In this document: piece by piece, positions 60,536-64,000 of the stretch | Numbering within the stretch: the stretch's first letter is position 1 | How the letters are laid out: each line of letters starts with the position of its first letter | Source of the DNA: Geothrix oryzisoli | Lineage (GTDB): Bacteria; Acidobacteriota; Holophagae; Holophagales; Holophagaceae | Length of the DNA stretch: 64,000 nt | Direction of reading: 5' to 3' | Assembly: GCF_022808865.1 (NCBI RefSeq) | Contig: NZ_JAKZLB010000001.1 | Span: 124,001 to 188,000 of the forward strand | Program-made: the position numbers and the translations under genes | Notes under the pieces: generated by a model | What the model was told of the DNA's origin: nothing | What the model saw: the letters and a program-made list of their open reading frames with translations, nothing else | The model's database searches: none

Positions 60536-61624
60536 ATGCTGCCTTGGCTCCTCTATCCCTTCCGCGACGTGATTCCGGGTTTCTCGGTCTTCCGCTACGT
60601 AACCTTCCGCAGCGCCCTGGCCGCCGCCACGGCGATGGTGCTGAGCCTGCTGCTGGGCCCCTGGGTGATCCGCACGCTGACGGCCCTCAAGATGGGCCAG
60701 CACATCCGCGACGTCGGGCCCGAGCACCACCAGAAGAAGGCGGGGACACCCACCATGGGGGGCATCCTCATCCTGCTGGTGATCACGGTGTCCACCCTCC
60801 TCTGGTGCGACCTCAAGAGTGGCGCCATCTGGGTGGCCCTCATGGCCCTGCTGGGCTTCGGCACCGTGGGCGCCTTCGACGACGCGCAGAAGCTCCTCAA
60901 GAAGCAGAATCTCGGCCTCACCAGCTGGCAGAAGATGGCCCTCCTCACGGGCATCTCCCTGGTGGTGGCCTGGCTGATCCTCCACTTCGGGCTGCGGGGT
61001 TCCGCCACCAGCCACCTGTCCGTGCCCTTCTTCAAGAACTTCAAGCCGGATGTGGGCGTGCTTCTCATCCCCTGGATCTGGCTGGTGATGGTCGGGACCA
61101 GCAACGCCGTGAATCTCACCGATGGCCTCGATGGCCTGGCCATCGGCGGCACGCTCATCGTGTCGCTCACCTACGCGATCCTGGCCTACGTGGTGGGCCA
61201 CGCCAAGATCGCGGCCTACCTGGCGGTGCCCCACGTGCCTGGTGGCGCGGAACTGTCCGTGTTCATGGGCGCCATGGCGGGTGCCTGCCTGGGGTTCCTG
61301 TGGTTCAACGCCCACCCGGCGGAAGTCTTCATGGGCGATACGGGCTCACTGGGGCTGGGCGGGGCGCTGGGCACTGTGGCCGTGGTCATCAAGCAGGAAG
61401 TGCTGCTGGTCATCGCGGGCGGGCTCTTCGTGCTGGAGGCCGTGAGCGTCATCCTGCAGGTGGGCAGCTTCAAGCTCCGCGGCGGCAAGCGCATCTTCCG
61501 CATGGCGCCCTTCCACCACCACCTCGAACTGGGTGGCCTCCAGGAAACGAAGGTCGTGATCCGCCTCTGGATCACCGCCATCGTCTGTTCGATCCTGGCC
61601 CTCAGCTCCCTGAAGCTGCGGTAG
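60536..61624 (+). CDS. mraY: phospho-MurNAc-pentapeptide transferase
   Basis: Makes lipid I in the inner membrane. The 362-residue, roughly ten-segment protein has the KKAGTPTMGGILIL block near 70-83, FDDAQKLLKKQNLGL near 116-130 with the catalytic Asp pair, NLTDGLDGLA near 194, FMGDTGSLGLGG near 267-278 and FHHHLELGG near 327. Last recognised gene of the dcw cluster in the window. No clear ribosome binding site for ATG 60536. Confidence 0.97.
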   Translation: MLPWLLYPFRDVIPGFSVFRYVTFRSALAAATAMVLSLLLGPWVIRTLTALKMGQHIRDVGPEHHQKKAGTPTMGGILILLVITVSTLLWCDLKSGAIWVALMALLGFGTVGAFDDAQKLLKKQNLGLTSWQKMALLTGISLVVAWLILHFGLRGSATSHLSVPFFKNFKPDVGVLLIPWIWLVMVGTSNAVNLTDGLDGLAIGGTLIVSLTYAILAYVVGHAKIAAYLAVPHVPGGAELSVFMGAMAGACLGFLWFNAHPAEVFMGDTGSLGLGGALGTVAVVIKQEVLLVIAGGLFVLEAVSVILQVGSFKLRGGKRIFRMAPFHHHLELGGLQETKVVIRLWITAIVCSILALSSLKLR

Positions 61625-61720
61625 GTCTCCCTCCTCGGGGAAAGAGGCGGGTCTCAGGCGGACCCGCCATGGGCTGTCCGGGTCCTCCGGAGCCATTCCC
61701 GGCGGCGGCCGGGGTACAGG

Positions 61721-61750
61721 GAAGGGCCCCGGCCGGAGCCGGGGCCCTTC
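61721..61750. terminator. bidirectional hairpin after mraY
   Basis: A perfect 13-bp GC-rich stem (61721-61733 with 61738-61750) and CGGA loop, 96 bp past mraY and 14 bp past the convergent NHL gene stop. No T-tract, but it separates the two transcripts. Confidence 0.65.
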
Positions 61751-61764
61751 GCCTGGGAATCCTC

Positions 61765-64000
61765 CTACTGGTTCGCGGGTGCCACCACCTGGTAGATCGA
61801 ATGGGGCGTGGATACGGTCAGGTCCCCATCGGCGTTGGCCGTGAGTCCCTGGGGCGCGTAGAGAACCGCCCCGAGCATGCTCTTGCTGGCGTTGTTCCCG
61901 CCATTGTCCGGGTTGAGATAGCCGGGCTTCAGGCCGAACAGCGTCTGGGTCGTGGTGCTGGTGGTGTAGCCGAGCAGGGTGGTGACATTCCCCGTGGCGG
62001 CCTCGATGGCGCGGATGCCGTTCTGGGAACTGGTCGTGCTGCTGCTGAAGTTGTTCACATAGATGTAGCCACCCGCCGACGCGATGCCGAGGGGAGCCAC
62101 GAACTGGGCGGTGGTGTAAGCGCCGTCCACCCAGCCTGCGGTGCCCGTGCCGACGGCCATCTGCACGGTGCCGGTGGTGTCGTACTTCTTCACCTGGCTC
62201 GCGCCGGTGATGGAGACCCACACTGAGCCATCCGCGGCGACGGCCACGCCCGTGGGGTTGGTGCCGGTGGCGGCGACGAAGTCGAGGCTGGCACCCGTGG
62301 TGGCGTCGATCTTGAAGACCTTGGCCGCAGTGGAATCCGTGGCGTAGACGAAACCGCCGGTGGAGTCGACGGCCAGACCCGCGTGGTTCGGAGTGGCTGG
62401 ATAGGTGCCACCGCTCACCGTGAAGGTGGCTTCGGTGAAGGTGCCATCCCCATTGGGAGTGAACTTGCGCAGCTTCTTGGTGGCGCCTGTGTCTCCGACG
62501 AACAGGGCCATGAGGGCGCCCGTCGAAGGGTTCACCTGCACGGCGACGCTCTTGGGTGCGAAGAACGCGATGTTGGTCGCCGTGGCGTCCTTGAGGGTGG
62601 TGACCGTGCCGTCCGTGGCCATGACGCGGACGAGGTTGTTGACCGTGTCCGCGGCGAACGTGAGGCTGCCGTCGGGAAGGGTAGCCAGGTTGGCGCCCGA
62701 AGCGGTTCCGAAGGTGAACTTGGCGCTGACGCCCAGGCCGTCCGCGTTGCCGGTCACCCGGGGCGAACCTGCATAGGCATAGCCCAGGGGCTTGGTGGGG
62801 TCATCGAGGGTGTAGGTCAGCTGGCCCGTGGCGGGGGAGGAGACGGCCAGCACCCGGATGGCCTGGTTGTCGAAGCCTGCACCGGCATCCGCCACATAGA
62901 TCTTCGAACCGGCGGTGCCATCGCCCTGGGCCAGCACGTAGTAGACGTTGCTGAGGCAGGCGGTGGTGGAGGTGGGGAGGGTCGTGGTCCCATCCAGGGT
63001 GATGCTGGAGGAGGCGTAGCCTTCGAGCTGGGTTCCGGTCTTGCCAGCGATGGTGATGAGGGCGCCGGCGAGGGAGCCGGAGGCCGGAACCATACGGACG
63101 GCGTAGTTGTCGCGGTCCGCGATATAGACATTGCCCGAGGTGTCCACGGAGACGCCCTGGGGGTTCCTCAGCAGGCCGCTGGTGGCAGCCAGGTTGTCGG
63201 CGAAGCCGGCCGTGCCGGTCCCGGCGAAGGTCGTGGCGACCGGGCTGGCGCCCGAGAGGTCGATCTTGACGACCTTGTTGGTGCAGACCACGTAAAGGAG
63301 CTTGCGGCCGCCGTTGAAGTCCTTCGCCATGGCCGTGGCGCTGGACACGCCGCTGGCGTAGAGGTTGGCGACCAGCACCGGGGCGGGGGCCCCCACCGTG
63401 AGGTCCATGGTGTAGAGGTTCCCCGCGGAGGCGGAGTATTCCACGAAGTACATCGTGCGGGTCGCGTCGATCACCAGGGCATTGGTGTTCAGGCTGAAGC
63501 TCGCCACGAGACCGGGCGCGTAGGTGCCATCCCCGTTGGGGGTGAGCTTCAGCAGGCGCTTGGTGGTGTAGCCTTCGCCGCCCACATAGATGTCCCCGGT
63601 CACGGGGTCCACGGCCATGTTGCGGGGGGAGAGCAGGGTGGTGGTGTCGGTGTTGGTGGCAGCCGCGCCGGCCAGGCCAGGGGTCCCGGCGATGGTGGTG
63701 ACCCGCCGGTCCGGCGTGACGCGGCGGACGAGGTTGTTGCTGTAGTCGGCCACGATCAGGGTGCCGTCGTTGGCCTTGTCGTCCCAGACGATGGCGTTGG
63801 GCCGGTAGAAGCGGGCGGTCGAGAAGCCGGTGAGGGGATCCGCGCCGCCGTCCACATTGCCGCGGCCGGAGCTGAAGGAACCCGCCACGTAATGCAGGCC
63901 CTTGGCCGCAACCTTGAGGATGCGGCTATCGCCGCCCAGCGTGTTGGAGCCAGCGAGGGTGAAGCTCTGCCTCCGGACCGGATTGACGGTCGCACTGGTG
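61765..64000 (-). CDS. NHL/beta-propeller repeat protein, 5'-truncated by the window edge
   Basis: At least 744 residues, open to base 64000, so the start (and any signal peptide) is outside the window. It is built of NHL-type units, recognisable from repeated GDIYVGG, GNVYIADRDN, GSLTFAADTVNN and GSVWVSITGA segments with ANVVRV-like linkers, spaced about 40-60 residues apart, giving one or more beta-propellers. It is Thr/Ala/Gly/Ser-rich with few Lys/Cys, as in secreted proteins. Such proteins bind other proteins or carbohydrates on the cell surface. The role here is unknown. A GTG at 63888 is in frame but the open frame upstream argues against it. Confidence 0.85.
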   Translation of the reverse strand, partial: TSATVNPVRRQSFTLAGSNTLGGDSRILKVAAKGLHYVAGSFSSGRGNVDGGADPLTGFSTARFYRPNAIVWDDKANDGTLIVADYSNNLVRRVTPDRRVTTIAGTPGLAGAAATNTDTTTLLSPRNMAVDPVTGDIYVGGEGYTTKRLLKLTPNGDGTYAPGLVASFSLNTNALVIDATRTMYFVEYSASAGNLYTMDLTVGAPAPVLVANLYASGVSSATAMAKDFNGGRKLLYVVCTNKVVKIDLSGASPVATTFAGTGTAGFADNLAATSGLLRNPQGVSVDTSGNVYIADRDNYAVRMVPASGSLAGALITIAGKTGTQLEGYASSSITLDGTTTLPTSTTACLSNVYYVLAQGDGTAGSKIYVADAGAGFDNQAIRVLAVSSPATGQLTYTLDDPTKPLGYAYAGSPRVTGNADGLGVSAKFTFGTASGANLATLPDGSLTFAADTVNNLVRVMATDGTVTTLKDATATNIAFFAPKSVAVQVNPSTGALMALFVGDTGATKKLRKFTPNGDGTFTEATFTVSGGTYPATPNHAGLAVDSTGGFVYATDSTAAKVFKIDATTGASLDFVAATGTNPTGVAVAADGSVWVSITGASQVKKYDTTGTVQMAVGTGTAGWVDGAYTTAQFVAPLGIASAGGYIYVNNFSSSTTSSQNGIRAIEAATGNVTTLLGYTTSTTTQTLFGLKPGYLNPDNGGNNASKSMLGAVLYAPQGLTANADGDLTVSTPHSIYQVVAPANQ

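Overview
The window is GC-rich (roughly two thirds G+C by eye) bacterial chromosome with tightly packed genes, many four-base ATGA/GTGA stop-start overlaps, and no rRNA, tRNA, CRISPR array, prophage or complete insertion sequence that I can recognise. The mix of genes (fused ferredoxin-dependent 2-oxoacid oxidoreductase, DUF4388 protein, meso-diaminopimelate-type MurE, zf-TFIIB protein, two-exon-like NHL surface protein) and the protein style suggest an Acidobacteriota bacterium of the Holophaga/Geothrix type. That placement is inference from memory of related proteins, not from a marker gene.

Layout. 1-5.8 kb: zinc-ribbon protein, then tpiA-pgk-methyltransferase on the minus strand, rbfA-truB on the plus strand, and two small minus-strand genes. 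5.8-9.7 kb: a two-gene 2-oxoacid:ferredoxin oxidoreductase (delta-alpha and beta-gamma fusions) and NAD kinase. 9.7-18.9 kb: PBP1A, a DEAD-box-type helicase, a double-hotdog thioesterase, sixA, an alpha/beta hydrolase, rho and dus. 18.9-25.3 kb: HerA-like ATPase, CDF metal transporter, thiD with an unknown partner, HU and truA. 25.3-35.2 kb: TonB-like, DUF4388, yvcK, TPR and ABC exporter genes, a 276-bp inverted-repeat element against uppP, a winged-helix regulator with a membrane protein, threonine aldolase, and a solute-binding-like lipidless anchored protein. 35.2-45.9 kb: yicC and then an almost complete branched-chain amino acid region, lysR-leuC-leuD on the minus strand and leuA-small ORF-leuB-(two attenuators)-ilvB-ilvN-ilvC on the plus strand. 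46-52.5 kb: nitronate-monooxygenase-like gene, membrane protein, second inverted-repeat element, unknown gene, radA, B12-binding subunit, trmL and a HIT protein. 52.5-61.6 kb: the division and cell wall (dcw) cluster mraZ-rsmH-ftsL-ftsI-murE-tsaC-murF-mraY. 61.7-64 kb: a 5'-truncated NHL-repeat protein.

The strongest non-coding signals are: (1) two consecutive peptide-leader attenuators between leuB and ilvB, each with a Val/Leu/Ile-rich leader peptide followed by a terminator of nearly the same sequence, the second with a 13-bp alternative antiterminator pairing; (2) a 276-bp element at 30966-31241 with 19-bp imperfect terminal inverted repeats, whose outer end supplies the uppP stop codon; (3) a 130-bp element at about 48731-48860 of similar design; (4) five AGTGG boxes at exact 10-bp spacing before mraZ; (5) two interleaved inverted repeats (A-B-A'-B', pseudoknot order) between truA and its convergent neighbour.

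In physiological terms the window joins triose-phosphate glycolysis, ferredoxin-coupled oxidative decarboxylation of 2-oxoacids, branched-chain amino acid synthesis under several layers of control, lipid II synthesis (uppP, murE, murF, mraY, PBPs) and RNA modification (truA, truB, dus, trmL, tsaC, rsmH).
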